A stretch of DNA of 64,000 nt from Antedon mediterranea. Lineage: Eukaryota > Echinodermata > Crinoidea > Comatulida > Antedonidae. The stretch spans positions 16,375,001 through 16,439,000 of the forward strand of contig NC_092673.1 of assembly GCF_964355755.1 (NCBI RefSeq), in the 5' to 3' direction. The notes below the pieces were generated by a model that saw only the letters and a program-made list of their open reading frames with translations, searched no databases and was not told the DNA's origin. The position numbers and the translations under genes are program-made. Positions 23,832 to 35,900 of this stretch are shown here, one piece after another; within the stretch, counting starts at the first letter, position 1; each line of letters begins with the position of its first letter.

Positions 23832-25260
23832 AAGATGAGTATCATTTCACTTTAGTTTGTCCCTTTTATTCAGATATTAGAACTAAGTATATTTTCATTT
23901 TATACAAATAACCCCTCTAAATTAAAATATATTTATCTTATGTCTACTACAAATATCTCATTATTAAGCTTGGAAAATATATATATTTTTTTTCATTTTA
24001 ACGTAGAACAGATAAGTATACATAAATATATTTACCCTTCAAATTGTACTGCTGTACTTTTTTGGTTGGTTTATAGCCTTGTTGGTTGTATTCAAGTAAA
24101 CTGGAAATCACCTGCAATTGTGTATGAAAAAAATTGAAGGAAAATTAAAAAATATAGGATATTTAGTTTAAGGAAATGGAGACAGACTAAAACAGCATGG
24201 ATTAGTTTGCTTTATTATTAGATTAGTAGGCTAGCCTAGGCTTTTAGGATATGTTAAAATAGCAGCCATGCATGTCATCACGACACTAGCTAGAGTAGTG
24301 ATAATACAACATGCAGAACAGTAGTACTACTGTACCTAGTTACTTAGTTTGGGCCTACAACTACTAGAGGCCTAGGGCTAGACTTTAGAGGCCTAGGGCT
24401 AGACTTTAGAGGCCTAGGCCTAGCCTAATAGGCCAAAATAACAAAAGTGATCATGAATGAATGGAAATAAATCTCGTTTGTGTGGTAATGACATGTAGGC
24501 TAATAATAGGTTAATAATATAGTATTGTTGGGCTTTGTTTCTAGCCTACTATAGGCTAGTACTATGTAGAGGCCAATAAGACAATTTGCGGTCGTACACA
24601 GCCATGTATTGTAATCAATCAGCTAGCAAGGTGGGGCAAGCCAAGGCTGAAGCGCCTAGCTTACTAGCCAGCATGCAGCGAGCGGCGAGGCCTCCATTTT
24701 GTTGTCGATCTTTGATCATAGTTTGTAGGCCTATGCCTATAGTAATAAGAGATAATAATAGACATATATGTCAGGCCTACCTTTTATAAAACAGCAAGAT
24801 TTGTGCCTCATCCTTAATTTGATGCGATTAGCCAATAATACCCATTCTAGACCTGGCATCTCTGTGCTGCGTGATCGCCGATTTTGCCGCCGAGCTACAC
24901 TGGCACAAAAACAAAGGGAGCCGTTTTTGGCTGTTGGCTTGCAGTTTTCTGATTGGTTGTTTACGGTCTGCCGGCCTATACGACGCATGCTCCATTATTT
25001 TCAAAAAGTTGTGCAGTATTTCTTATTCTTTACTCGATTTTATTTGATTTAATTTAAATAATTGTTTGTTGCAATAATATAGGATTACAAATAATAATAT
25101 TAATTATATTTTGAATGGTAATTACGGACCATGCTTCTATTCCCGTCACCTCAACCCAGAACACCCCCCCCCCACCTCTCCCCTGGGTCCTCTCCCGTAC
25201 TCCCACGACGTACACCCAGCCATCCGCTTTCGCTCTTCTCCGAATTCCCTTGGTTGTTAG
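23832..25260. other. interior of the 3.5-kb TIR element, no gene recognised
   Basis: Contains AGGCCTA-rich patches (24225-24430), a C-rich stretch (25150-25200) and short open frames without recognisable protein features. Nothing here is supported as a gene. Confidence 0.4.
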
Positions 25261-25724
25261 GAAAAAAACTAGTTGCAAAACCAATTGAAACAACCAGTTG
25301 CCCGGTTGAAAAACCGATTGGACCAGTTGACAGTTGAACTCAGTTGAGCTTTGGGAATACCAGTTGGCCAGTTGGAAAAACCAGTTGACCTGTTGAAAAA
25401 CCAGTTGACCAGTTTGAAAAACCAGTTGACCAGTTTGAAAAACCAGTTGACCAGTTTGAAAAATCAGTTGACCAGTTGAAAAACCAGTTGACCAGTTTGA
25501 AAAACCAGTTGACCAGTTGAAAAACCAGTTGACCAGTTGAAAAACCAGTTGACCAGTTGGAAAAACCAGTTGACCAGTTGGAAAAACCAGTTAGACCAGT
25601 TGAAAAACCAGTTGACCAGTTGTTAAAACCAGTTGAACCAGTTGGAAACCAGTTAGACCAGTTGAAGACCAGTTGGACCAGTTGAAATTTCCAACTGTTC
25701 TCAACTGGAATTTTTACCTGGGCA

Positions 25725-26077
25725 GGGATTTTAACAACACAATTTGTTGTGGATAAATCTAAAAGCTGTAGGAATCACTGTATTTATAGTACAGGGATTT
25801 TAACAACACAATTTGTTGTGGATAAATCCAAAAGCTGTAGGAATCACTGTATTTATAGTACAGTGATTTTAACAACACAATTTGTTGTGGATAAATCTAA
25901 AAGCTGTAGGAATCCCTGTATTTATAGTACAGGGATTTTAACAACACAATTTGTTGTGGATAAATCTAAAAGCTGTAGGAATCACTGTATTTATAGTACA
26001 GGGATTTTAACAACACAATTTGTTGTGGATAAATCTAAAAGCTGTAGGAATCCCTGTATTTATAGTACAGGGATTTT
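25725..26077. repeat. 69-bp satellite, segment 5 (about 5 units), right end of array
   Basis: The last units end at TTTATAGTACAGGGATTTTT. After this comes sequence shared with the intergenic region between genes B and C. Confidence 0.9.
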
Positions 26078-26389
26078 TACAAAAAATGACCAAATTGATA
26101 ATGATGTTATTATATTAATGATGTGCATTCTGTGTTCTTTCACCCTTTTTAATTCATATTTTGCGATATCAATGTTGTCATCCTTCATGCTGCATTTTGG
26201 TTAAAGTGTGGCCTACTGTACTTAATTGGCCTAACAATAAATATAATAAGTCAATTCACATTAATATTTTGTTCTTTCTTTTCTAAGTTTGCAAAATTAC
26301 AAAACAAAACATGACAAACACATATGTGTTTGTTCTGTTTTGCTTTTGTAATTTTGAACATATTTATATTAATAAATAACTAACATGTG

Positions 26390-26908
26390 CATATTATGCA
26401 AATGAGAGTGCAGAACAATGTTTAAATATAGTGAATTGAATAAATACATTTTTTTGTACAGAACTGAATTATATTTTTTATATGAATGAATTTTCTAATA
26501 CCTATTTGTTAAAAATGAAATGTTTTATATTTTGATATTTTTCACTTTTAATTCAATTTTGTAAATTAAAACTCAATTAAGTATTTATGCTGCTGTGTTT
26601 TAATGTTTATATTCATATATTTTTTAATAAATACTAATGAATGAAAAGCTTTTTTTTTATTTGTAAGGATTGTGTGTTTGTTTGGAAGGGGGAGATTTTA
26701 ACATCGAGGAGATCATTATACTGTATCAAAATGTACGTGCTTTGCTATTCATTGTATATTATACAAAATATCCATTCCACCAATCCAGAGAGTAATAAAA
26801 TTCTTCCATATTATACATTACACAGCGATAATGTTACGTAGACAAAAATGGTGATTGCGCCCTCTATAAAAATAAAAGTTTATTCACCCACAACAAACCA
26901 CTCACAAC
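26390..26908 (+). promoter_or_regulatory. gene B promoter region, TATA box at 26865
   Basis: TATAAA at 26865-26870 lies 39 bases before the ATG, in GTGATTGCGCCCTCTATAAA. The whole stretch from about 26440 aligns with 51640-52090 upstream of gene C (shared TTAATAAATACTAA, GGGGGAGATTTTAACATCGA and the TATA context). Conservation between copies supports a real promoter about 0.4 kb long. Confidence 0.7.
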
Positions 26909-26934
26909 ATGTCGAAGAATGTCAAACAGAAGAA
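26909..26934 (+). CDS. gene B exon 1
   Basis: ATG to AGAA, 26 bases, then GTAAGT, an ideal donor. It encodes a Lys-rich start and leaves two bases of a Lys codon completed by the G of exon 2. The duplicated exon at 52091 keeps the same donor. Confidence 0.7.
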
Positions 26935-29900
26935 GTAAGTTTTTATTTCATTATTATCATTACTGTATCCTAGCCTAGGCCTACCAACTTAGTACTATAT
27001 TATATCGGCTTAGATAGGCCTATAGGCCGGCCTAGCTAGGCTAGTTCTAACTAGCTGGGACAGGCCCTACCTCTATGCTATCAAAAAGGCTTTTAGCCCT
27101 TAGCTAGGCCTATTCTAAATATAGGCTAGGCCTAACTAGAGGCCTAGACTATATAGTGGGCCTAACCAGTAGCTAGCTAGTAGTAGGCCTACTATAGTAG
27201 GTAGTACTAGTAGGCCCTAGGCGGAGGCTAGGCCCTAGTTACGTACAGTAGTAGTAGTACTAGTAGGGCATTGGTGGTTGCCTGTCAGTGTCTGTGTCTG
27301 CTGTATCATATGGGTCTGTTTGTATGTAGAGTAGTACTAGTAGTAGTAGCCTAGGCCTTAGGGCGCTAGTTCCGTTTCGCACCTGTTTTTATTTCGACTT
27401 CCTTTTGACTCCAAATTGTTAAGCAACTTATTGTGAATACCACACCTTAAAATTGGGCCTCATAAGTACTTTTATGAAGAAGAATCACATAAAAAGTAAC
27501 AAATAAATCCTTAAATTGATGATTTTACAGACATGTTTCTCGCATACCGTTCGCCGCCAATTTAGCATACTCGAAGTTCAATATTTTCCTTTCTATGGAG
27601 CGCCAAAAGAGCAACAACAATAGATGGTTAAAACCTCAGTGGAATGCGTCTTCTTTTAATGCATTTATTATTGAAATACACGTTTAATTGTAATATATTT
27701 TGTCAATAAAAATGCTGTAACATTTTACTGCTAATAATTTGCTGTTTTCAAATAGCAACCAACCTAAGAGTAAAACTAAGACTAAGAGGCATATTATTTA
27801 GATTAAGGTATACCCCTACAGTACATGTAATATGATGATGAATTTGTCGATTTTCATTCCTAACTAAAAGCTCCTGAAAAAACCATGTACAGTATCAACA
27901 GTAATATTTTTGTTGCATTGACAAAATATGATAAAATTGAACGTAATTTTTACCAATAAATGCATTAAATATACACAATTTACTGAGTTTTTAGCCCTCT
28001 ATTATGATTGCTCTTTTGGCGCTCCATAGAAACAACAACATTGAACATCGAGTATGCGAAATTCACGAACCGATGTGCGAGAAATACATCTGTAAATTCA
28101 TCAATTTAAAGGATTTATTTTTTACTTTTTGTGTGATCTCCTTCGTAAAAGTATTAAAGAGGCTTAATTCTAAGGTGTGGTACTCACGATAAAGTTACTT
28201 AACCAATTTTGAGTCGAAATAAACGACAGGTGCGAAACGGAACTAGCGCCGGCCTGCTTAGATTAGAGGCTAGTAGTAGTAGCCTGTACGAATACAGATT
28301 TGTGCAGTAGGGGGCCTATGGGTCACAGTGCATTTCGGCCGCCAATCATTTCGGCCGCCGGTTATGGAACGCCCAAATTCATGAAACTCCAAAAAGGACA
28401 AAATATGGCATGATCATTTCGGCCGCCAGGTATGGCGCGCCAAATTGAAATAGCCAGAAATAACTCATTAACTGTACAGTATTAAAGTGAAAAAAAATAA
28501 CTTTATCAAGTCTATGGAACGCCACAGAGAACTATGGTCATTTAAACTAGAGATCAGTTGTGCAATGGGCTAAATACATTTTGTTTTTGCCGTAGGCATA
28601 GATTTAAAGGTATATTAGTTACAGTATTTTACCGTCTGAATATTTTGGTCAAAATGAATATTAATTTAATGTTTATTTTTTTATTTATTTTTAAGTCCCG
28701 AAGATGCGTGTGCTTTGTAAAAATGTGTTTCTTTTAATATGAATCAAGACAAGTGTTTTTGACTGGCACATAAAAAAAACTTCAGCATCACCTCCTTCTT
28801 ATTAAAAAAATATCATTAATATTCACTGTAGTGATGGCAATGTGCACGCTATAATATCGCAACTGTTTCTGGAATTGAAGACCGCCGATTCGGCTTAATA
28901 ATACAGTATTTAGTAAAATATTAACATTTTAACACACATGGCGTGTCATACATATTCAAGAATAATTACAATTCTGGCGGCCGAAATTAACAATACATAT
29001 TTTGTCCTTTTTGGCGTTTCATGAATTTGGCAATTCCATAACCGGCGGCCGAAATGACTGGCGGCCGAAATGATCAGACACCGGCCTATGTGCTCTGCAT
29101 GCTTCGTGTTATATTATTAATTTGACCAGAAGGCCCCTGCCTGTCCTGCTTCCCAAGATTACCAGATAATCCATGACCGCGTTTGAAATCGGTCATGTTT
29201 TGAATTGGCTGCTTTTCGAATCAGTTAGGTACCCAATATATAATTTATTGATATTCTGGAAAAAATGATAAATAATAGGAAGATTAAATGAGACTTACCT
29301 GTAAGTTGAAGTTTGATCACTATTTTATGAATATGTGAGTGAGGTGTAAACTGAGATCCCGACACGCACGCGCACCTTCATACTTTAAATGTCCAGAGTC
29401 CAGTCAATCTAGTGATATTTAGAGGTAAACCCACCACAAATTGCAATAGTAACGAAACATTGATTTTTTCATTCCAAATGTACTTTAGAATGACATATTA
29501 AAAGTCACCGAAAATTGAAGCATTGGAAAACATTATTTTTAACATAATCTCAATAACTATAGCGATTTTATTCCGTAAATATTTTTGGGGTAGGGGGTAA
29601 CATTTATGCCCATAACTTGTGGTTTTATAATCCAATCTCAATAATCTTGATATCAATGTGTAGAATATATATTTCTTTCTAATATGCAATTTAAAAAAAC
29701 AAAATACAACACCTATTTATATAACTAGAGGTCAAAAGGTTATTGACCTTTTACAAAAACTCATTTTTTTCCATAAAAAAATGATTAACTGTAATATCGT
29801 ATGCCATAATTGTGGATGCATTTAATCAAAATTGTGTTTTTTCTGTACCTACAAAATACAACACCTATTTATATAACTAGAGGTCAAAAGGTTATTGACC

Positions 29901-32900
29901 TTTTACAAAAACTCATTTTTTTCCATAAAAAAATGATTAACTGTAATATCGTATGCCATAATTGTGGATGCATTTAATCAAAATTGTGTTTTTTCTGTAC
30001 CTATCGATATATAAAATAGGAAACATGATGTTAACTAGAAGAATTTTAAAAGTAATGATGTACTATTCTTATTGAAATTGATTCTTGATCAAATGTAATG
30101 TAAACAATTTTGTGGTGGGGGTAGCGTTTATGCCTATAATCCATTGTTTTATAATCATATCTAAATAGCTTTAGTACCAATGTGCATAGTATATATATCC
30201 TACTAATATACATTAAAAAAACAATTAATACAACAGTTATACGTAACTAGAGGTCAAAAGGTCATTGACCTTTTACAAAAACTCAAATTTTTCCTAACAA
30301 AATTATTAACTGCAATGTCTTATTCCATAATTGCCGATGCATTTGATGAAACTTGTGTTTAGAGGTAACATTTATGCCTGTCAATAACATCTAAATAACT
30401 ACAAATGTGTATGATATGTATTTCTTACTCTAAAAACTAATTGATACAACAGTTGTTATGTAACTATAGAGGTCAGTGACCTTTTACGAAAACTCAAATT
30501 TTCTTAAAATAGCGTAAAACTAAATTATGTTTATTGGAAGTATTTGGTGCAAATAATGTTTTTCCTGTACCTATTGTATCGTCATGAAATAGGACAAATG
30601 ATGCTAGCTAGAAGAATATTGAAATTCATTAGTGGTATGTACTATTGCTGATTAATTAATGAGTCTTGATAATTTGGAATCAACTCATGATTTACTTTAG
30701 ATAGATTTTTGATGATTTTAGTATCAACGAATGTACGTAATGACAAGTATTGGATCTCCCCATGGTTGCGTCCTCTCTCCTCTCCTGTATATTATATACA
30801 CGGATGACTGTCGCAGCAAACAGGACAATAGTCATCTTGTCAAATTTGCTGATGACACTATCTTGCTGTCTCTCCTTAAAAATTCACAGGACGGTCATGG
30901 TTCCGCATTAGATGGAACTCAATGTGACCAAAACCAAGGAGATGATTGTAGATTTTAGGAAGGCGAAAGGACGCAGCCCTCTGGTATCCCTCATAAATGA
31001 CAAACCAGCAAAATTGTCCATTCCTTTAAATACCTAGGACAATCTCAGCTGGGAATTAAATACAGTAATAGTAAAGAAAGGGCACCAGAGACTTTATCTG
31101 TTAAGGAAGCTGAACCATTTTAATGTCGATAAAGTAATTCTCAGGGTTTTTTATAATTCCTTTATTGAGAACGTTTTAACTGTTTTACCTTATATGCTGG
31201 TTGTTTAGTCTTACTGTAGGGTCAAAGAGAGAAACTCACTACAAAGAATTGTTAATTTAAGTTCTAAATTAATAGGTTGTCAACTTCGTAGCTTATCTTC
31301 CTTCTGTGACTGTATGCAAACTCAAAAAAAAAAAGTAGAGCTATTCTAAAAAGTGTTAACCATGCCTTGTTCAGTGATTTTGAGCTCATGCCTCATGGGC
31401 GTCGCTTTCGATGGCCGGCATATAGAACACATCGTAAAAGAAATTCTTTTTTGCCAGTTGCCACCCGACTCTTAAATTCTTGAACTTTGACTCTTGTTAT
31501 ATTGTACTGTGTATTGTGATATTTTTGTATATTTTGTAAGATCATTTTAATCCAGACCTTTTTATTTGAATTGCCCCGTGTGGGATGATATTGTTTAATC
31601 CTTCAAATAGAAAAGGACTCACAACTATGTCATCAGTATCACTTTCTTGTTCGGGTATCAGTACAGTGCAATGCCGTTGCATTCACCACATGTAGTTATA
31701 GTTACCCCTGAAGGCTTCAAGGAGATACTCAGGTGCTGGCTTTAAGTCTGTGTGTAGAGGAACCATGTTTCCATCATCTGATCTTCCATCCCCAATCATC
31801 GGTACACATATCAACCCCACTCCATTGCTAAAAGATAACTTAAACTTGAACATGATGTTATGTACCTTGGTTGTGGTACGATAATGAAGTTATATATGCG
31901 AGGTTGTACTTGTAGATGGGATGGAGTCAAAGGCATTCCACGTTGTCCAGGTCGTCCATTGTACAGACACACTAAATCATTTTCTCTAGCAACCACAATG
32001 TCATCCTTTGTAGCTTGTTTGCATCTGAAGACTACTGCATAACGTCAGAAATAAGTGCAATGACAAGCTTTTTTTAGAGCTCTGGATGTTTTGTCACCAG
32101 TATCGCATGAGCAACAGAAGGTTATCACAGATGTCTCTCAAAAGTACTGTTTGAACAAGGTTGATAGTCCAACATCTCAGTTCCAGTCTAAAGAATATCA
32201 CAAGATGTTTTAAATGCTTGACTGCAGAGGAGCACTAGACAGATCCGTGTCATCGGATAATGACAGATGTTTTCCTGTTTGCTGATTCAATGGTTTTTTG
32301 TACTATCCGAAATAATCATCAGCAGCAGCTGCATTCACTCATTGCCATTTTGTTCAAATACTAATTACGAAGATTTATAAATTGTTGTTTGTTACAGAAA
32401 GTGATCCTATTTTGTGGAACATGTCACTGGTAAAATGTACAGGGATACTACTACCTGACCCGCCTTACCATGTGCGCCGTCTTTGGTGGATGAGCCGCTT
32501 TCATAATCATCAAAGACTATGATGGCAGATCAATGTTTTTTACAGATCGCATCATAAGTCTCTACACTATTCCATGGAATGCTGTGCAGTGAGTTGGATG
32601 TGTTAGACTATTCATTGTTTCCACATGGCATCATGTTGGTTTATTAGCTGAAAGTATTGTAAGTTGGTTGTTTCAAAAAGTACTGGTGGATAACAAAGTT
32701 CATGCTCAAAAACTTCCTTGTTGTCACCTCGAGTCTCCTCTGGAACTGTAGGATCGATGCACACATATTTGCCTGTATGTACTTTATTGCCAGGATCTTG
32801 AATACATTGCAAGACTTTCTGGCCTAACATCCGTCCAAAATATTCAATGCTTAATACCACATTGCCAATATTCCAAGTCACCTGCAGTAACTCCCGTGTC

Positions 32901-35900
32901 AATGGTATGAAATCTCGTTGTAACCAAATTGATTTTTAAATTGCTATTGTGTTCCTGACGTGTGGCCATAAGTTCTTATGTTGGCCGCTGCTGAAGTAAC
33001 GCCCTGATACTATTGCGAGGCATTACATTCAGCGCAGATTTGGTCTGGATGTACTCATTCCTAAATCTCTTGTCAAACCTCTGGTTTTCTTTGAGACTTC
33101 TCATAGAAACCTTTTCAATCACCAGGTCTGTTGACAATCCAGCCCAGATGGTCCGAACGTCATACAACATGGAGGTCATTGTCAAACTGCTGTTGAACAT
33201 CTTTGTATTTCTACTGGTTAAATAATTGTTAAAATACTTACACATCCCAATATATATACTGGACTAACCATGGCAAAACAAATGCCATCTGGAAAAAATG
33301 GAATGTAGATCATCCAGAAGCAACAGGAACAGGAACTCATCTGCATCTTGAGCTGGTCATGTGTATCACTTTGGACTGAAATGTTCACCCCAGGGTATCC
33401 CTGTTTGTATACCATTGTTGTTTACAGCGAAAACAACATTTTTAGCCAAAATTGACACATTATGTTGTGTTTTTCCGCAAAAATGACATGCTAAATAAAA
33501 TGTTATGACTATAAGTTTGATATCACTGAATAGGAAATTTAATAAGCTTTCGGATGACATAAATCACACTTGTATATAATGTATTTCAAATGGTTAAATA
33601 TATGTAATTAATGGGGCATATTAATTTTGACTTAAAATGACCTTTATTGACCTCTGACCCCTTAACCCAATGCTTGGATTTTCGGTGACTTTTAGTATGT
33701 CGTTCTACACTTTATATGGAATTCAAAAATACCTGCTTTGTTACTATTGCAATTTGTGGTGGGTATATCATTAGATTGACTGAACTTATAACCTGCCTTG
33801 TTCTATAATATAATTGTTTTACTTGGGGTGGGTTGAGGCGGGCAGTTTACACCTCACTCACATATTCATAAAATAGTGATCAAACTTCAACTTACAGGTA
33901 AGTCTCGTTTAATCTTCCTATTTTATTTCATATACGTTCGCTGTAAACTGAGATGTTTAAAGCCAACTCTGGAAACATGTTTGAACTGTAAACCAAATAA
34001 TTGACGGAAATGTTAGTTTCAATAAAACAACTTTATTTCCAAAAGTCTACAGTCTCTCGTAATAATAACGGGCAACTTAAATATGACAACTATCATAAAG
34101 CATTTATTTTGCTTATAATCAATAGTCTAACATTTTAGGATTCTCACCCTAAAAACATCAATTAGAAAACTAAACAACAATAAACTGGTTCAAAATGCAA
34201 ACAGGAGCTATTTGTAGCCAACAACAAACACAACTTTTCTCAACAGTGCCTGTTGAAATGACGGATTTTCTACAAATTTTATAGGCTTATTATAATATCT
34301 GATTAGTGTATGTTCGTTTCTCCACCCAGCTGTTTTCATTATTAAGTCAACCGGGACATTCCTTAATTTTTAATTTTGCTGATGAAGATGCAGCCGCTCG
34401 AACCGAATAGGCTTTAAATTTAGTTATATCTACTCCAGCTTCTGATAAATCTGTCCTTATCCATCGAGCAATCGTGTCTTTTGATGCCTCAGCATATGGT
34501 TTCTTATGAAATATAAAAAATATGTCCTTATTTTCCCTTAAATTACTAGTTTTTTCCCTGTACTTTAGAATTGTTGTGACCGGACATAGGGTAGGGTCTT
34601 CACTTTTGTGGAAAACCACCAGTTGACCTGTATTGTTTGGTCTGCTAGTTTTTAGTAAATGTACAAATGTAAAAGGTGATTGCTTCATTCTCGATATTCA
34701 TATTTAAAAATTTGAAATTATATAAGGTTTGAAGCCTACTTGAGGACAATGCTAATAACAATGCCACTTTTATGGTAAATTCTTTAAGCAATAATGTATA
34801 ATTGTTCACCTTATTTTAGATAGTCTGTAACTAAGCGAACATCCCAAATTTGTGCATATTTTGGAGTCGGTGGGTTAAAATTGAATAACCCTTTCATAAA
34901 TCGTTTCAGTTTGATTGATTGATTGAATTTATTTGGTTCATACATAAAATACATTATAAAATAGACGATAAATTCAAAAGACAACACCAGAAAAGTACTA
35001 AAAAACAGTTCTAGGTGTCAAACAATGGAAACAGAACAAAATGAACCAAGGATAATTAGATAAAGTTTCACATTTTTAGTGTAACTTATTTCCATCTAAG
35101 TCCTTATGAACATTTAACTGAGACAAATTGACATCTTTAAAAAAGTTATTTAAACGAAAAAGTAAACGCAATTTCATAAGAGAGAAACAAAAAGAAACAT
35201 TATGAAACATTCTTAAAATATTCTTTGACTTTGTGTTTAAACAGCTTAGTAGAGGTTGTGGCCTTTATACAATCTGGAAAAGAATTCCAGTTTTTTATTC
35301 CGTTGTAATAGAAGCTGGTTTGTCCAACACCATTTAGGCGAGGGATTTGAAAGTTATGTTTTCGGGATCTGGTTTCATGTTTATGGGCGGTACTTAATTT
35401 GACAAAATATGGATACATATATGGGATGGATGTTCCGTAATATATTTTATGTACATGTACAAGTTGTAACAATTTTACTCTGTTTGTTACATTCAAATAA
35501 CCAACAACATTTAGTTCATATTCACCAACGTGTGATCAATTGCCTCTTCCTAAAATAAACCTTACAGCTTTATTTTGTGCTGTTTGTAATTTAATTTTAA
35601 GGTCCTTAGTAAGTCCGTCAAACCATGAGGTGGATCCGTAATCGTGGTGACTTTGAATGAGAGCGTTACAGAGAATTTTTCTAGTCTGATTATTTAAGCA
35701 TTTTATATTACGGTAAAGAAATTTTAACCTAGAGTTGATTTTTTTAATTGTACTTTGCGCCATTGATGTACCACTTAAGTTATTCAATAGACTCCTTCAT
35801 GTTTATATCTAAGATTTCGAGAAAGTTTACAATTTCGCTTTTCGCCGTACTGCTAGTACTATAGCCTAAGCCCTCGTCCTTCAGCTTTATCAGGAAATCG

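Larger units (their letters stand above)
22253..25722. mobile_element. 3.5-kb TIR element with CAGTTG subterminal repeats
   Basis: Ends CCCAGGTAAAAATTCCAGTT and its exact inverted partner at 25703-25722. The flanking satellite has a duplicated CA on each side (22251-22252, 25723-25724). Inward of both TIRs lie arrays of CCAGTTG words (22265-22510 in mixed orientation; 25262-25700 mostly CCAGTTGACCAGTTGAAAAA). The interior has no recognisable transposase; 22978-23831 is a nested MITE. Confidence 0.85.
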
